Below, piece after piece: positions 1 through 13,065 of a stretch of DNA of 64,000 nucleotides. Origin of the DNA: Anaerorhabdus furcosa (GTDB taxonomy: Bacteria; Bacillota_I; Bacilli_A; Erysipelotrichales; Erysipelotrichaceae); assembly GCF_900167375.1 (NCBI RefSeq), contig NZ_FUWY01000007.1, positions 1 to 64,000 of the forward strand, in the 5' to 3' direction. The notes under the pieces are model-generated. The model was not told where the DNA came from. It was given only the letters and a program-made list of their open reading frames with translations, and did no database searches. Position 1 is the first letter of the stretch; the number at the start of each line of letters is the position of its first letter. The position numbers were made by a program, and so were the translations under genes.

Positions 1-110
1 AGCGAACGATCTTTGAAAACTGAATAGGAAATTAAACAACGAACGTCAATTAAAAAGGAAACAAAAAGGATAAAACTGACAAAGAAGTCAGTGTCATAAA
101 TGAGCAATTC
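1..110 (+). promoter_or_regulatory. rRNA operon leader with boxA-like element
   Basis: Leader of the rRNA operon; the promoter lies outside the window. It holds TCTTTGAAAACTGAATA (10-26), repeated exactly in the 16S-23S spacer (1715-1731). That placement is typical of boxA antitermination signals in Firmicute rRNA operons. A small hairpin, ACTGAC/GTCAGT (75-92), sits just before the 16S gene and may take part in 5' processing (inference). Confidence 0.65.
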
Positions 111-1636
<1,526 letters not shown>

Positions 1637-1886
1637 AAGGAGAAAGAAGTACAGTAATTGAGTTAAGCGTTTATTTCCTATTTAGTTTTGAGAGATCGGT
1701 GATTTCTCAGAAGTTCTTTGAAAACTGAATAACAGAGAAAGACAGATATTAAGGTCTTTCCGAAAAGTTGAAAAACTAGATTTCAAAAATCAGAACAGCA
1801 ATGAAATGATTTTAGGAAAAACATAGTAAAAACAGTTCAATCTAAAAAAAGAAGTCCACGAGAAGAAATCTCAGTCTTGTGGCGAA
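1637..1886 (+). other. 16S-23S spacer without tRNA
   Basis: About 250 bases with no tRNA cloverleaf. It contains a TATTTAGTTTTGAGAGA block (1679-1695) followed by a GAGAAATC-type hairpin, and the boxA-like TCTTTGAAAACTGAATA (1715-1731). The stretch just before the 23S gene is complementary in part to the bases after it, as expected for a processing stem. Confidence 0.8.
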
Positions 1887-4791
<2,905 letters not shown>

Positions 4792-4850
4792 GTCAAGAGT
4801 AAAACAAACACAACAACAATTCGGAAAGATACAAAAAATGTCTTAAACTG

Positions 4851-4877
4851 TTATTTAGTTTTGAGAGAATTTCTCTC
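4851..4877 (+). repeat. Spacer repeat before 5S rRNA
   Basis: The block TATTTAGTTTTGAGAGA is repeated from the 16S-23S spacer (1679-1695). Here it continues into the hairpin GAGAGAATTTCTCTC. It probably serves rRNA processing or reflects homogenised operon spacers. Confidence 0.6.
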
Positions 4878-4881
4878 ACAA

Positions 4882-4997
4882 ATCTGGTAATGATGGCGAA
4901 ATGGTCACACCTGTTCCCATACCGAACACAGAAGTTAAGCATTTCAGCGGCGATTATAGCTATGCACGCCATAGTGAAACTAGCTCGTTGCCAGGTA
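4882..4997 (+). rRNA. rrf: 5S ribosomal RNA
   Basis: About 115-base 5S rRNA starting TCTGGTAATGATGGCG. It contains the conserved CCCATACCGAACACAGAAGT core, and its 3' end (GTTGCCAGGT) pairs with the 5' end. It follows the 23S gene by about 90 bases and is closed by a strong terminator. Confidence 0.93.
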
Positions 4998-5002
4998 ACC
5001 TT

Positions 5003-5029
5003 GGATATCCCTTGCGGATATCCTTTTTT
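5003..5029 (+). terminator. rRNA operon terminator
   Basis: GGATATCC stem, loop CTTGC, GGATATCC stem, then six T. It ends the rRNA operon directly after 5S. Confidence 0.9.
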
Positions 5030-5052
5030 CTTGCGTTTTTGGAGCGTTTTAG

Positions 5053-5081
5053 TTGGAAAATAAGTGAAATAGGAATATAGT
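5053..5081 (+). promoter_or_regulatory. Promoter of the small GNAT gene
   Basis: TTGGAA (5053-5058), 17-base spacer, TATAGT (5076-5081), about 25 bases upstream of the start codon at 5106, which has a GGAGGTG ribosome site. Confidence 0.6.
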
Positions 5082-5105
5082 TTAGGTACACTCGGAGGTG
5101 ACGGT

Positions 5106-5378
5106 ATGCATTATGAAATGTTCAATAACCTTATTCAACTTCGAAAAGATGATCATGTACTCGCAGAAATTTCTTTTCCTGAAGTAGAACAAGGTGTTGT
5201 GGACATCAATCACACTTTTGTGGATGGATCATTAAGAGGACAGGGTGTCGCAGGTACAATGATGATGATGGTTGCGCATGAATTAAAGAATTCAAATCGC
5301 AAAGCATTGTGCTCCTGTAGCTTTGCCGTAAAATGGTTTAATGAACATCCCGAATTTAAAGCACTACTTCTAGATTAG
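5106..5378 (+). CDS. GNAT-type N-acetyltransferase, short YjdJ/NATD1-like
   Basis: A 90-residue protein of the short GNAT class. The core is a beta hairpin ending in DINHTFVDGSLRGQGVAG, where RGQGVAG is the acetyl-CoA phosphate-binding loop, followed by CSCSFAVKWFNEHPEF near the C-terminus. This matches the COG2388 family, whose substrates are mostly unknown. The start has a GGAGGTG ribosome site five bases upstream. The gene has its own promoter and terminator, so it is probably a single-gene unit between the rRNA operon and the t6A cluster. Family assignment is firm; the substrate is unknown. Confidence 0.85.
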   Translation: MHYEMFNNLIQLRKDDHVLAEISFPEVEQGVVDINHTFVDGSLRGQGVAGTMMMMVAHELKNSNRKALCSCSFAVKWFNEHPEFKALLLD

Positions 5379-5386
5379 TGCTTTTC
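5358..5386 (+). terminator. Terminator overlapping the GNAT gene end
   Basis: AAAGCACTA / TAGTGCTTT stem with a 9-base loop and a short T run. The stem includes the stop codon. Confidence 0.55.
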
Positions 5387-5390
5387 ATTT

Positions 5391-5401
5391 TGTGATATAA
5401 T
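5391..5401 (+). promoter_or_regulatory. Extended -10 promoter of the tsa cluster
   Basis: TGATATAAT (5393-5401), an extended -10, lies 20 bases before the tsaE start. No good -35 is visible. Confidence 0.5.
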
Positions 5402-5420
5402 ATTTTAGCGAGGATAATTT

Positions 5421-5873
5421 ATGGAAATAAAAGTGATAACAAAATCTAAAGAGCAAACAAAAGAATTAGGATTAAAATTAGGTAAACTTGCGAAGCCACA
5501 AATGGTATTTACATTGACTGGTGATTTAGGTGCTGGAAAAACAACACTAACGCAAGGAATTGCGAAGGGTTTAAATATTGAGAAAACAGTGAGTAGCCCG
5601 ACATTTACAATCTGTAAAATATATCATGGTAGAATGGATTTATTTCATTTTGATGCCTACCGTTTGGAAGGATTACATCAAGATTTAGGATTTGAAGAAA
5701 TGATTCAAGGTGATGGATTAACTGTCATTGAATGGCCAATGTATATTGAAGAATTAATTGGTGATGAATACTTAGAAATTGAAATTCGTTTACTTGATGA
5801 AGATGAACGTGAATTTGTATTAAAATCAAATGGTAAACAATATGAAGAATTATTAGGAGAGTTAACAATATGA
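5421..5873 (+). CDS. tsaE: tRNA t6A biosynthesis ATPase TsaE
   Basis: TsaE (YjeE) is the ATPase that works with TsaB and TsaD to make N6-threonylcarbamoyladenosine at position 37 of ANN-decoding tRNAs. The 150-residue length is normal. The P-loop GDLGAGKTTLTQG is at about residues 35-47, followed by the SSPTFT switch and the FHFDAYR strand. It is first in a tight cluster: its last four bases overlap tsaB. TsaC/Sua5, the remaining t6A enzyme, is not in this window. Assignment rests on motifs plus gene order. Confidence 0.95.
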   Translation: MEIKVITKSKEQTKELGLKLGKLAKPQMVFTLTGDLGAGKTTLTQGIAKGLNIEKTVSSPTFTICKIYHGRMDLFHFDAYRLEGLHQDLGFEEMIQGDGLTVIEWPMYIEELIGDEYLEIEIRLLDEDEREFVLKSNGKQYEELLGELTI

Positions 5874-6469
5874 TTACATTATGCATGGATACAAGTCATA
5901 AACATTTGACTTTAGCATTAATTCAAGATGATCAATTAATCAAGAAGTCAATGACCGAATGCTTCAAACAACAATCTGAAACTATTTTCCCAGAGCTAGT
6001 AAAACTTTGCGAAGAGGCAAAGATAAAACCAGATGATATTCAAGAAGTTGTTGTAACGACAGGACCTGGTAGCTATACCGGTGTTCGTATTGCGATGACA
6101 ATAGCTAAAGTATTGTGTGCTACAAAAAACATACCATGTTATGCATTAAACACATTGCAACTTTATAGTGGTAATCATGCGAAGTGTTGTGTTTTACTTG
6201 ATGCCCGTAGTAAACGAGCGTACTTCGCAAAATACAATCATGGAGAAGTAGTGCAAGAACCAGGCGTATTTACAATAGATGAAATACAAAATTTTATAAA
6301 GCCCGATGAAGAGATATTAGGAGATGGTTCACTTCTTGGAAAAGAAGATAACTATGTGGATTTAGCAGAGTCCTTTTTATCATTAAAACCCTATTGGGAA
6401 AAGGTGGAGAATATTCATTGCTTAGTACCTGAATACTTGAAATCATCAGAAGAATACTTGGTAAAATAA
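5870..6469 (+). CDS. tsaB: tRNA t6A biosynthesis protein TsaB
   Basis: TsaB (YeaZ), 199 residues, is the non-catalytic ASKHA-fold partner that forms a heterodimer with TsaD. The N-terminal MDTSHKHLTLAL strand pair and the diagnostic GPGSYTGVRIAMTIAK motif (about residues 65-80) are clear. It overlaps tsaE by four bases, and the rimI start codon follows its stop codon directly. The C-terminal half is weakly conserved, as usual for this family. Confidence 0.94.
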   Translation: MITLCMDTSHKHLTLALIQDDQLIKKSMTECFKQQSETIFPELVKLCEEAKIKPDDIQEVVVTTGPGSYTGVRIAMTIAKVLCATKNIPCYALNTLQLYSGNHAKCCVLLDARSKRAYFAKYNHGEVVQEPGVFTIDEIQNFIKPDEEILGDGSLLGKEDNYVDLAESFLSLKPYWEKVENIHCLVPEYLKSSEEYLVK

Positions 6470-6919
6470 ATGATTCGAGAAATGACTCATACTGATTTAA
6501 ATCGTGTTTCAGAGTTGGAAAAAGAATTGTTTACACTTCCATGGGGAATTGAGGATTTTAAACACGAATTAGAGAATAATGAATTTGCACATTATTATGT
6601 ATTATTAGAGGAAGATGAGATTGTTGGCTATTGTGGCTTTTGGACATTATATGAACAAGCCCAAATTACAACGATTGGCGTTACAAAAAGTGCACAAGGC
6701 AAAGGTTATGCATCCCAGCTTATGCAAGTCATTGAAGATTGTTCATGCAAAGAAGGATGCGAAACACTTTCGTTGGAAGTTAGAGTAAGCAATACTCCCG
6801 CACAAAAACTATATGAAAAATTTGGATATATCACGATTAATACAAGAAAATCATATTATAGTGATAACCATGAAGATGCTTTCTTAATGATGAAAGCGAT
6901 AGGAGGTAGCAATGAGTGA
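6470..6919 (+). CDS. rimI: Ribosomal protein S18 alanine N-acetyltransferase RimI
   Basis: A GNAT enzyme of 149 residues. RimI acetylates the N-terminal alanine of ribosomal protein S18. The acetyl-CoA loop reads KSAQGKGYASQLM (about residues 73-85), followed by LEVRVSNTPAQKLYEKFGY, the strand-helix typical of RimI. It lies between tsaB and tsaD, the common Firmicute arrangement, and overlaps tsaD by eight bases. GNAT family is certain; the RimI label leans on position and the SNTPAQKLYEKFG motif. Confidence 0.9.
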   Translation: MIREMTHTDLNRVSELEKELFTLPWGIEDFKHELENNEFAHYYVLLEEDEIVGYCGFWTLYEQAQITTIGVTKSAQGKGYASQLMQVIEDCSCKEGCETLSLEVRVSNTPAQKLYEKFGYITINTRKSYYSDNHEDAFLMMKAIGGSNE

Positions 6920-7919
6920 GATCATATTAGCGATTGAGAGTAGTTGTGATGAGACTGCTTGTTCAATTATTAAAGATGGAAAAGAGATATGTTCCAATGT
7001 AGTTTCATCACAAATAAATGTTCACAAGAAATATGGTGGTGTTGTACCTGAAGTAGCATCAAGAATCCATGTTGAAAATATATCTGTAGTAATTGATGAA
7101 GCTCTTAAAACAGCTGGTATAACAATGAATGATGTTGATGCAATTGCCTTTACTCAAGGTCCAGGATTAATTGGATCACTACATGTGGGTGTTCAAGCAG
7201 CTAAAACATTAGCTTGGGCTTTCAACAAGCCACTTGTTCCACTACATCACATTATTGGTCATATTTACGCAAATGGGTTTGTGGATGAATTAGTGTTTCC
7301 ACTACTTGCATTAGTTGTTTCAGGTGGACACACTGAACTTGTTTATATGAAAGATGAGTGGAGTTTTGATATTTTAGGAACAACTCAAGATGATGCAATA
7401 GGTGAAGCCTATGATAAAGTCGCAAGAGTTTTAGGTTTACCATATCCGGGAGGTCCAGCAATTGATAAACTTGCCAAAGAAGGGAAAGCACATTACATAT
7501 TGCCTACTCCAAAAACAGAGAAAGAACTCGATTTTTCATTCTCTGGGTTAAAATCAGCTGTACTTCAATTAATTCAAAGAGAAGAAAAGAAAGGCGAAAC
7601 GATAGTTCCTGCTGATCTTGCATATTGTTTCCAAGAAACAGCACTAGATACGCTAGTAAATAAAACAGAAAAGGCTGTACATGAATTTAAACCAAAGCAA
7701 GTAGTTCTTGCAGGAGGTGTTGCAGCTAACTCACGATTACGTGAAAAAATGACAGAAACGATTGGTGCAATTGAGGGAGTACACCTTACAATCCCACCAC
7801 TTTGGTGTTGTACTGACAATGCTGCAATGATGGGTGCTGCAGGTTCTGTTGCTTATCGTCATAAGCTTTTTGGAGCGTTAGATTGTAGTGCGAATCCTTG
7901 TAAAGAAATTGATTGTTAA
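6912..7919 (+). CDS. tsaD: tRNA N6-adenosine threonylcarbamoyltransferase TsaD
   Basis: TsaD (YgjD/Kae1), 335 residues, transfers the threonylcarbamoyl group to A37. Visible signatures are IESSCDETACSI at the N-terminus, the metal-binding HHIIGHIYANG (about 111-121), LVVSGGHTELV, and AGGVAANSRLREKM with a C-terminal CTDNAAMMGAAG. Length and order are typical. It ends the t6A cluster. No terminator lies between it and rex. Confidence 0.97.
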   Translation: MSEIILAIESSCDETACSIIKDGKEICSNVVSSQINVHKKYGGVVPEVASRIHVENISVVIDEALKTAGITMNDVDAIAFTQGPGLIGSLHVGVQAAKTLAWAFNKPLVPLHHIIGHIYANGFVDELVFPLLALVVSGGHTELVYMKDEWSFDILGTTQDDAIGEAYDKVARVLGLPYPGGPAIDKLAKEGKAHYILPTPKTEKELDFSFSGLKSAVLQLIQREEKKGETIVPADLAYCFQETALDTLVNKTEKAVHEFKPKQVVLAGGVAANSRLREKMTETIGAIEGVHLTIPPLWCCTDNAAMMGAAGSVAYRHKLFGALDCSANPCKEIDC

Positions 7920-7931
7920 AAAAATAAATCT

Positions 7932-7959
7932 TTCACAAAGTATTTTCTTATGATATATT
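7932..7959 (+). promoter_or_regulatory. Candidate rex promoter with a Rex-like half-site
   Basis: TTCACA (7932-7937), 16-base spacer, TATATT (7954-7959) with TG one base upstream of the -10. The -35 overlaps TTTCACAAAG, one arm of the usual Rex operator. This would fit autoregulation, but only one half-site is seen. Confidence 0.4.
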
Positions 7960-7976
7960 AAGGTTGGTGATGAACA

Positions 7977-8600
7977 ATGGAAAAAAATAGAAATGTACCA
8001 AAAGCAACACTTCAACGATATCCTATTTATTTGAAGGCTTTACGCAAGTTACAAGATGATGGCATACAAAGAATCATGTCAAAAGACTTGGCTGCAAAAG
8101 TTTCAATTAAATCGACTACAATACGTCGTGACTTTTCATTTTTAGGAAATCTTGGTAAACAAGGATTTGGTTATGATGTAAGCAGTTTAATTCAAATCTT
8201 TAGTGATGAACTAGGATTAGGATTTGATGAAAAAATCATTCTTGTTGGGGCAGGTAACTTAGGAAAAGCACTTCTAAACTATAATCGTTGGAATAATGTT
8301 GTAGGTGAGATTGTTTGTGCATTTGACTTGATGCCTGAGCATGTCACTGGGGCATCTGTTCCAGTGTATCATATGAATGAATTAAAAGAAAAATTACCAG
8401 AAGGGTGTCGTATTGCGATTCTTTGTATCTCAAAGAACATTCAAGAAACAGTTGACCTCTTGATTTCTTATGGGATTACTGGTATAGTAGATTTTACTCA
8501 TGAACACTTTCAAGTTCCTGAGAATATTGTAGTAAAAACAGTTGATGTTGTTTCAAGTATTCAAGAGTTAGTATTTGAAACAAATTCATTTAAAGATTAG
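7977..8600 (+). CDS. rex: Redox-sensing transcriptional repressor Rex
   Basis: Rex, 207 residues, is a dimeric repressor that reads the NADH/NAD+ ratio and controls fermentation genes. An N-terminal winged helix (about 1-80, KATLQRYPIYLKAL ... STTIRRDFSFLG) precedes a Rossmann domain whose nucleotide loop reads VGAGNLGKAL (about 92-101). FSFLGNLGKQGFGYDV is the family hinge. It sits 57 bases after tsaD. Its targets cannot be assigned from this window. Confidence 0.96.
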   Translation: MEKNRNVPKATLQRYPIYLKALRKLQDDGIQRIMSKDLAAKVSIKSTTIRRDFSFLGNLGKQGFGYDVSSLIQIFSDELGLGFDEKIILVGAGNLGKALLNYNRWNNVVGEIVCAFDLMPEHVTGASVPVYHMNELKEKLPEGCRIAILCISKNIQETVDLLISYGITGIVDFTHEHFQVPENIVVKTVDVVSSIQELVFETNSFKD

Positions 8601-8604
8601 GCGA

Positions 8605-8819
8605 TGATAAAAAGGCGCTCTAGTGGACTTTCAAAGAGATTCTAGGATGGTGAAATCTAGAAAAAGAAAAGTAGAGATTGTAACAGTTTTTGAGCCAGGT
8701 TGGAGAATTAAGTAGACAACCTCGTTGACGGCGTTAACGTTTTAAAGGTATAACTTTCGTTATACGAAATAGGATGGCACCACGTGTTAATTACGTTCCT
8801 TGTTAGGGACGTTTTTTTT
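8605..8819 (+). promoter_or_regulatory. T-box leader, tRNA-Asn specific
   Basis: Tandem structure of a T-box riboswitch. The stem I distal loop reads CTAGGATGGTGAAATCTAG (about 8643-8661). The proposed specifier codon is AAC (8682-8684), in the same context as ATC in the ileS leader. The T-box sequence AGGATGGCACCACG is at 8771-8784. The terminator stem ACGTTCCT/AGGGACGT with eight T is at 8793-8819. Uncharged tRNA-Asn should favour the antiterminator and turn asnS on. Confidence 0.92.
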
Positions 8820-8838
8820 ATTTAAAAGGAGAGAAACT

Positions 8839-10221
8839 ATGTTAACATTCATGACAGTAAGAGAGCTTTATGAATTAGTTGTATCAGGGGATACAATGGA
8901 AATTGACCAAATTGAGTATGTCCAATGTGAAGGATGGATTCGCACAAATCGAAACAATGGATCTGTAGGTTTTATTGAATTGAATGATGGTACTTATTTT
9001 AAAAGTATTCAACTTGTATATTCAAGTTCATTAAAAGATTTTGATGCGATTTCTAAGTATTTAACAGGAACTGCAATTCAAGTAACTGGAAAATTTGTAC
9101 TAACACCTGAGGCGAAACAACCTTTCGAATTACAAGTAACTGAAATCTTATTGGAAGGTGCTTGTGATAACGAATATCCACTACAAAAGAAACGTCATTC
9201 ATTTGAATACTTGCGTGAAATTGGGCATTTACGTCCACGTACAAACACTTTTAATGCTGTATTTAGAATAAGATCAGTTCTTGCAATGGCAATTCATGAA
9301 TTCTTCCAAAACCAAGGATTCGTCTATGTCAATGCACCATTAATCACTGGAAATGATGCTGAAGGAGCGGGTGAAGTATTTACTGTTACAACACGTAAAG
9401 ATGATAACTATGAGGAAGATTTCTTTGGTAAACATGCAAGTTTAACAGTATCAGGACAACTTCAAGCTGAAGCATTTGCATTAGCATTTCGTGATGTTTA
9501 TACATTTGGACCTACATTTAGAGCTGAAAATTCAAATACAACAACACACGCTAGTGAGTTCTGGATGATTGAACCAGAAATGGCTTTTGCAGATTTACTA
9601 GATGATATGGATTTAATTGAAGATATGGTGAAATCATGTATTGACTATGTACTTGATAACTGTCCAGAAGAAATGAAATTTTTCAATGAATTCGTCGATA
9701 AGACTTTACTAGAAAGATTAGAAAAAGTTCGTACATCTGATTTTGTACGCATGCCTTATACAGAAGCAATTGATCATCTTCTAAAAGCAGATGTAAAATT
9801 TGAAAATAAAGTTGAATGGGGTATGGATTTAAATTCTGAACATGAACGCTACATTTGCGAAAAAATAGTAAATGGTCCGGTTTTCTTAACTGATTACCCG
9901 AAAGATATTAAGGCTTTCTATATGCGTTTAAATGATGATGGTAAGACCGTAGCTGCATGTGACTTACTTGTGCCATCTGTTGGAGAATTAGTAGGTGGTT
10001 CTCAACGTGAAGAAAGACTTGATGTATTAAGACAAAGAATGAAAGAAATGGGTGTTGATGAAAAAGGACTTGATTGGTATTTGGATTTACGTCGCTATGG
10101 TGGATGTAAACATGCTGGATTTGGTCTAGGATTTGAACGTTTTATTATGTATGTTACAGGTATGCAAAATATTCGTGATGTCATCCCATTTGCAAGAACA
10201 CCAAGAAACTTAAACTTTTAA
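8839..10221 (+). CDS. asnS: Asparaginyl-tRNA synthetase
   Basis: Class IIb synthetase of 460 residues that charges tRNA-Asn. An N-terminal OB-fold anticodon domain (to about residue 110) precedes the catalytic core. Motif 2 is [21 protein letters not shown], and motif 3 is [21 protein letters not shown] near the C-terminus. The start is ATG 8839 with ribosome site AAGGAGAG. An upstream ATG at 8800 falls inside the leader terminator and is not a start. Expression should be governed by the T-box leader. Confidence 0.97.
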   Translation: MLTFMTVRELYELVVSGDTMEIDQIEYVQCEGWIRTNRNNGSVGFIELNDGTYFKSIQLVYSSSLKDFDAISKYLTGTAIQVTGKFVLTPEAKQPFELQVTEILLEGACDNEYPLQKKRHSFEYLREIGHLRPRTNTFNAVFRIRSVLAMAIHEFFQNQGFVYVNAPLITGNDAEGAGEVFTVTTRKDDNYEEDFFGKHASLTVSGQLQAEAFALAFRDVYTFGPTFRAENSNTTTHASEFWMIEPEMAFADLLDDMDLIEDMVKSCIDYVLDNCPEEMKFFNEFVDKTLLERLEKVRTSDFVRMPYTEAIDHLLKADVKFENKVEWGMDLNSEHERYICEKIVNGPVFLTDYPKDIKAFYMRLNDDGKTVAACDLLVPSVGELVGGSQREERLDVLRQRMKEMGVDEKGLDWYLDLRRYGGCKHAGFGLGFERFIMYVTGMQNIRDVIPFARTPRNLNF

Positions 10222-10226
10222 TTTGT

Positions 10227-10252
10227 AGCGATGTCTAATGACATCGCTTTTA
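10227..10252 (+). terminator. asnS terminator
   Basis: AGCGATGTC, loop TAAT, GACATCGCT, then TTTTA. The stem is perfect; the T tract is short. Confidence 0.7.
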
Positions 10253-10312
10253 CTTTAAACAGAGCCTTTCATTTAAAGGAAATATGCATTACAATAGTAA
10301 TCGAGGTGCTTT

Positions 10313-11125
10313 ATGGAAAAATATGTATTAAAAACAAATGCAGATGGAAGCGAAATAACGGTTAGAGATGTACAAGATGTTTTGCTTGTAATGTTAAAAG
10401 ACATTGATGAACTATGTAGACGCAATGATATTCCTTACTGGTTAAATGGTGGATCAGCATTAGGTGCTGTACGCCATAAGGGTTTCATTCCTTGGGATGA
10501 TGATGCAGATATTGCAATGATGAAAGATGATTATATGCGTTTTATTGAAGTTCTTAAGAAAGAATTACCAGTAGAGTATACCTTTCAATGTTTTGATACA
10601 GACAAACGTTACAATGTACTAATTCCGGGAATGAAAATTAGGAAAAAAGGTACTTACTTAAAAGAAGTAAATACACTTTTGCCAAATCGTTGTACGGATA
10701 GTGATGGTTTATTCGTGGATGTTTTTGTTTATGATTACTGCACTCCTAATAAGTTTGTGGATTTACCTTTTCGCTTACTTAATCAAGCTTTAATGCCATT
10801 TTTGATTGGTATTGACATGCTTCATATCAACCCCGTGTTTTTGAAGCGCTGGTTTATGTCAAATGCAAGAATGTATGGTAATTTAAATAAGGGATCAGAG
10901 TATATTGGGTTTGATTTAACATGGACGTTTAAAACGCCATTTCATCCATTTATCTTTAAAAAAGAAGACATATTTCCTGTGCAATATGTAGATTTTGAAG
11001 ATACAAAGTTACCCATTGCGAATCATCCACATGAATATTTGTGTACAGCAATAGCACCAAGTTATAATACATTACCTCCTGTTGAAAAAAGAGCACCGAA
11101 ACATATTGTAGATATTGAATTATAG
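10313..11125 (+). CDS. LicD family nucleotidyltransferase-fold protein
   Basis: A 270-residue LicD-type protein. LicD enzymes attach phosphocholine or similar phospho-groups to surface glycans or teichoic acids. The hallmark is NGGSALGAVRHKGFIPWDDD (about 44-63), with the DDD metal-binding acidic cluster in WDDDADIAM. There are no clear membrane segments. It stands without glycan genes nearby: it follows asnS and precedes the ABC-F gene by ten bases, so it may share that transcript. The acceptor and transferred group cannot be inferred. Confidence 0.85.
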   Translation: MEKYVLKTNADGSEITVRDVQDVLLVMLKDIDELCRRNDIPYWLNGGSALGAVRHKGFIPWDDDADIAMMKDDYMRFIEVLKKELPVEYTFQCFDTDKRYNVLIPGMKIRKKGTYLKEVNTLLPNRCTDSDGLFVDVFVYDYCTPNKFVDLPFRLLNQALMPFLIGIDMLHINPVFLKRWFMSNARMYGNLNKGSEYIGFDLTWTFKTPFHPFIFKKEDIFPVQYVDFEDTKLPIANHPHEYLCTAIAPSYNTLPPVEKRAPKHIVDIEL

Positions 11126-11134
11126 GAGAGAGAT

Positions 11135-12991
11135 ATGCTTTATCAAATAAATAAAGGATGTAAATATTTCGGAGCACAAACAGTCTTCGAGGACATCCAG
11201 TTTGAAATAAAGAATACTGAAAAGATAGCAATCGTTGGAAGAAATGGTTGTGGTAAATCAACTCTATTGAAATGCATGACGCATGAACTTGAATTGGATC
11301 AAGGTACAATTCATCAGCTAAGTGGTACAACAATAGGATATTTAGCACAAACAACTTTTAGTGATGAAGAAAGAACAGTTCAAGAAGAAATGAATTTAGT
11401 TTTTCAACCTATCTTTGACTGTAAGAAAGAATTAGAAGAAATAACAGAGAGAATGACAACCGATCATTCTGAGAAAATATTAGAAAAATTTGCACAAGTT
11501 CAAGAAAAGTTTGAGCAAATGAATGGTTATAACTATCAAGCAGAATTACTTCAAGTATTTACGAAGTTTGGCTTTACTAAAGAAGAATTAGATCGTAGAA
11601 TCGAAACATTTTCTGGAGGACAAAGAACTCGGTTAGCTTTTGTAAAACTCTTACTTAGTAAACCAGATATCTTGTTGCTGGATGAACCAACGAACCATTT
11701 GGATTTAGAAACAATTGAATGGCTAGAAGGTTACTTGAAAAGATATGAAAAAGCAGTCGTATTAGTCAGTCATGACCGTACTTTCTTAGATCAACTTGCA
11801 GAAGTTGTGTATGAAATTGAGTATGGAGAAATGAGTAAATACATTGGTAACTATTCCTCTTATGTTGAACAGAAGAAGCTTGAATATGAGAAACAAGGTA
11901 GGGCTTATGAGCGTCAACAAAAAGAAATTGAGAGATTAGAAGCATTAATAGAAAAGTTTAGATATAAAAGAAGTAAAGCGGCTTTTGCGCAATCTAAAAT
12001 TAAATACTTAGACCGTATGGAAAGAATTGATAAACCACAAGAAGGTAATACAAAGACATTCCATGCTCATTTTACTCCACATGCAAAGGGAGGTAAACGT
12101 GTACTTGAAGTAGAAGATTTAGTGATTGGTTATGACAAACCACTTAGCAAGATTAATTTAGAAGTACTATCTGGGCAACGTATTGCGATTCTAGGTGCAA
12201 ATGGGACAGGCAAGTCAACTTTCTTAAAAACAATTATGTCAATTATCCCAGCTTTATCTGGTAATTATTTACTGGGGCATCAAATCGATGTGGGTTATTT
12301 TGATCAGCAATTAGCGCAATTTAACACAAGTAAAACTGTACTTGAAGAGTTATGGGATGATTATCCTGATTTAGATAGAACAACAATTCGTTCAGTATTA
12401 GGCCAGTTCTTATTTAGTTCAGACGAAGTTTTTAAAACAGTTGATGTATTAAGTGGTGGCGAAAAAGTTCGTTTATCGTTTGCTAAACTTCTCTTAAAAC
12501 ATTCCAATTTTTTAGTACTAGATGAGCCTACAAATCATCTAGATATTCAAGGAAAAGAAGCGCTCGAAGAATCATTAAAAGGATTTGAAGGAACCATTTT
12601 ATTCGTGTCACATGACCGTTATTTTATTAAGAAGATAGCAACTTCTGTTTTGTTACTGGATGACTCAGGTGCTCATTTTTATCCTTATGGATATCAAGAA
12701 TATTTAGATCATGGAAATAAACAAGAAGAAGTAAAACAAGCTCCGAAAATCAAGATTGAAGCAGAAAAACCAAAAATAAAACCAATTAATGCAAAACGAG
12801 AAATAGCGAAAATCGAAGGTTTAATTAGTGAAAAAGAAGAATTATTGGAAGCAAAAAGAGAACTACGATTTGACCCTGAATACTATCATGATTATGAAAA
12901 AATGAATGATTTAGATGAAGAAATCGACCAAATTCACAATGAGCTAAATCAATTGATGGAAAAATGGGAAGAGTTGAGTGAGTTTTCGTGA
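11135..12991 (+). CDS. ABC-F family ATP-binding protein
   Basis: A 618-residue soluble protein with two ABC cassettes and no membrane domain. Cassette 1 has Walker A GRNGCGKST, signature FSGGQRTRLAF and Walker B ILLLDEPTNHLD. Cassette 2 has GANGTGKST, LSGGEKVRLSF and FLVLDEPTNHLD. A charged linker (about 235-300, KKLEYEKQGRAYERQQKEIE) separates them, and a lysine/glutamate-rich coiled-coil tail (about 530-618) ends the protein. ABC-F proteins act on the ribosome as translation or antibiotic-protection factors. The layout resembles the YdiF/Uup group; nothing here points to a specific drug. Confidence 0.9.
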   Translation: MLYQINKGCKYFGAQTVFEDIQFEIKNTEKIAIVGRNGCGKSTLLKCMTHELELDQGTIHQLSGTTIGYLAQTTFSDEERTVQEEMNLVFQPIFDCKKELEEITERMTTDHSEKILEKFAQVQEKFEQMNGYNYQAELLQVFTKFGFTKEELDRRIETFSGGQRTRLAFVKLLLSKPDILLLDEPTNHLDLETIEWLEGYLKRYEKAVVLVSHDRTFLDQLAEVVYEIEYGEMSKYIGNYSSYVEQKKLEYEKQGRAYERQQKEIERLEALIEKFRYKRSKAAFAQSKIKYLDRMERIDKPQEGNTKTFHAHFTPHAKGGKRVLEVEDLVIGYDKPLSKINLEVLSGQRIAILGANGTGKSTFLKTIMSIIPALSGNYLLGHQIDVGYFDQQLAQFNTSKTVLEELWDDYPDLDRTTIRSVLGQFLFSSDEVFKTVDVLSGGEKVRLSFAKLLLKHSNFLVLDEPTNHLDIQGKEALEESLKGFEGTILFVSHDRYFIKKIATSVLLLDDSGAHFYPYGYQEYLDHGNKQEEVKQAPKIKIEAEKPKIKPINAKREIAKIEGLISEKEELLEAKRELRFDPEYYHDYEKMNDLDEEIDQIHNELNQLMEKWEELSEFS

Positions 12992-13009
12992 AAGGTTTAA
13001 CAATTGTTG

Positions 13010-13038
13010 TTTCAAAGCACTATTGTTTAGTGTATAAT
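13010..13038 (+). promoter_or_regulatory. Promoter of the phosphofructokinase gene
   Basis: TATAAT (13033-13038) with TTTCAA 17 bases upstream, preceded by the palindrome AACAATTGTT (12999-13008). The palindrome could be a regulator site. The start codon at 13066 has an AGGAGG ribosome site. Confidence 0.55.
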
Positions 13039-13065
13039 AGTTTTGGAATTTAGGAGGAAAATTAA

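Noticed and set aside
1637-1886. Possible tRNA in the 16S-23S spacer
   Set aside because: No T-arm or cloverleaf can be drawn; only boxA-like and processing stems are seen.
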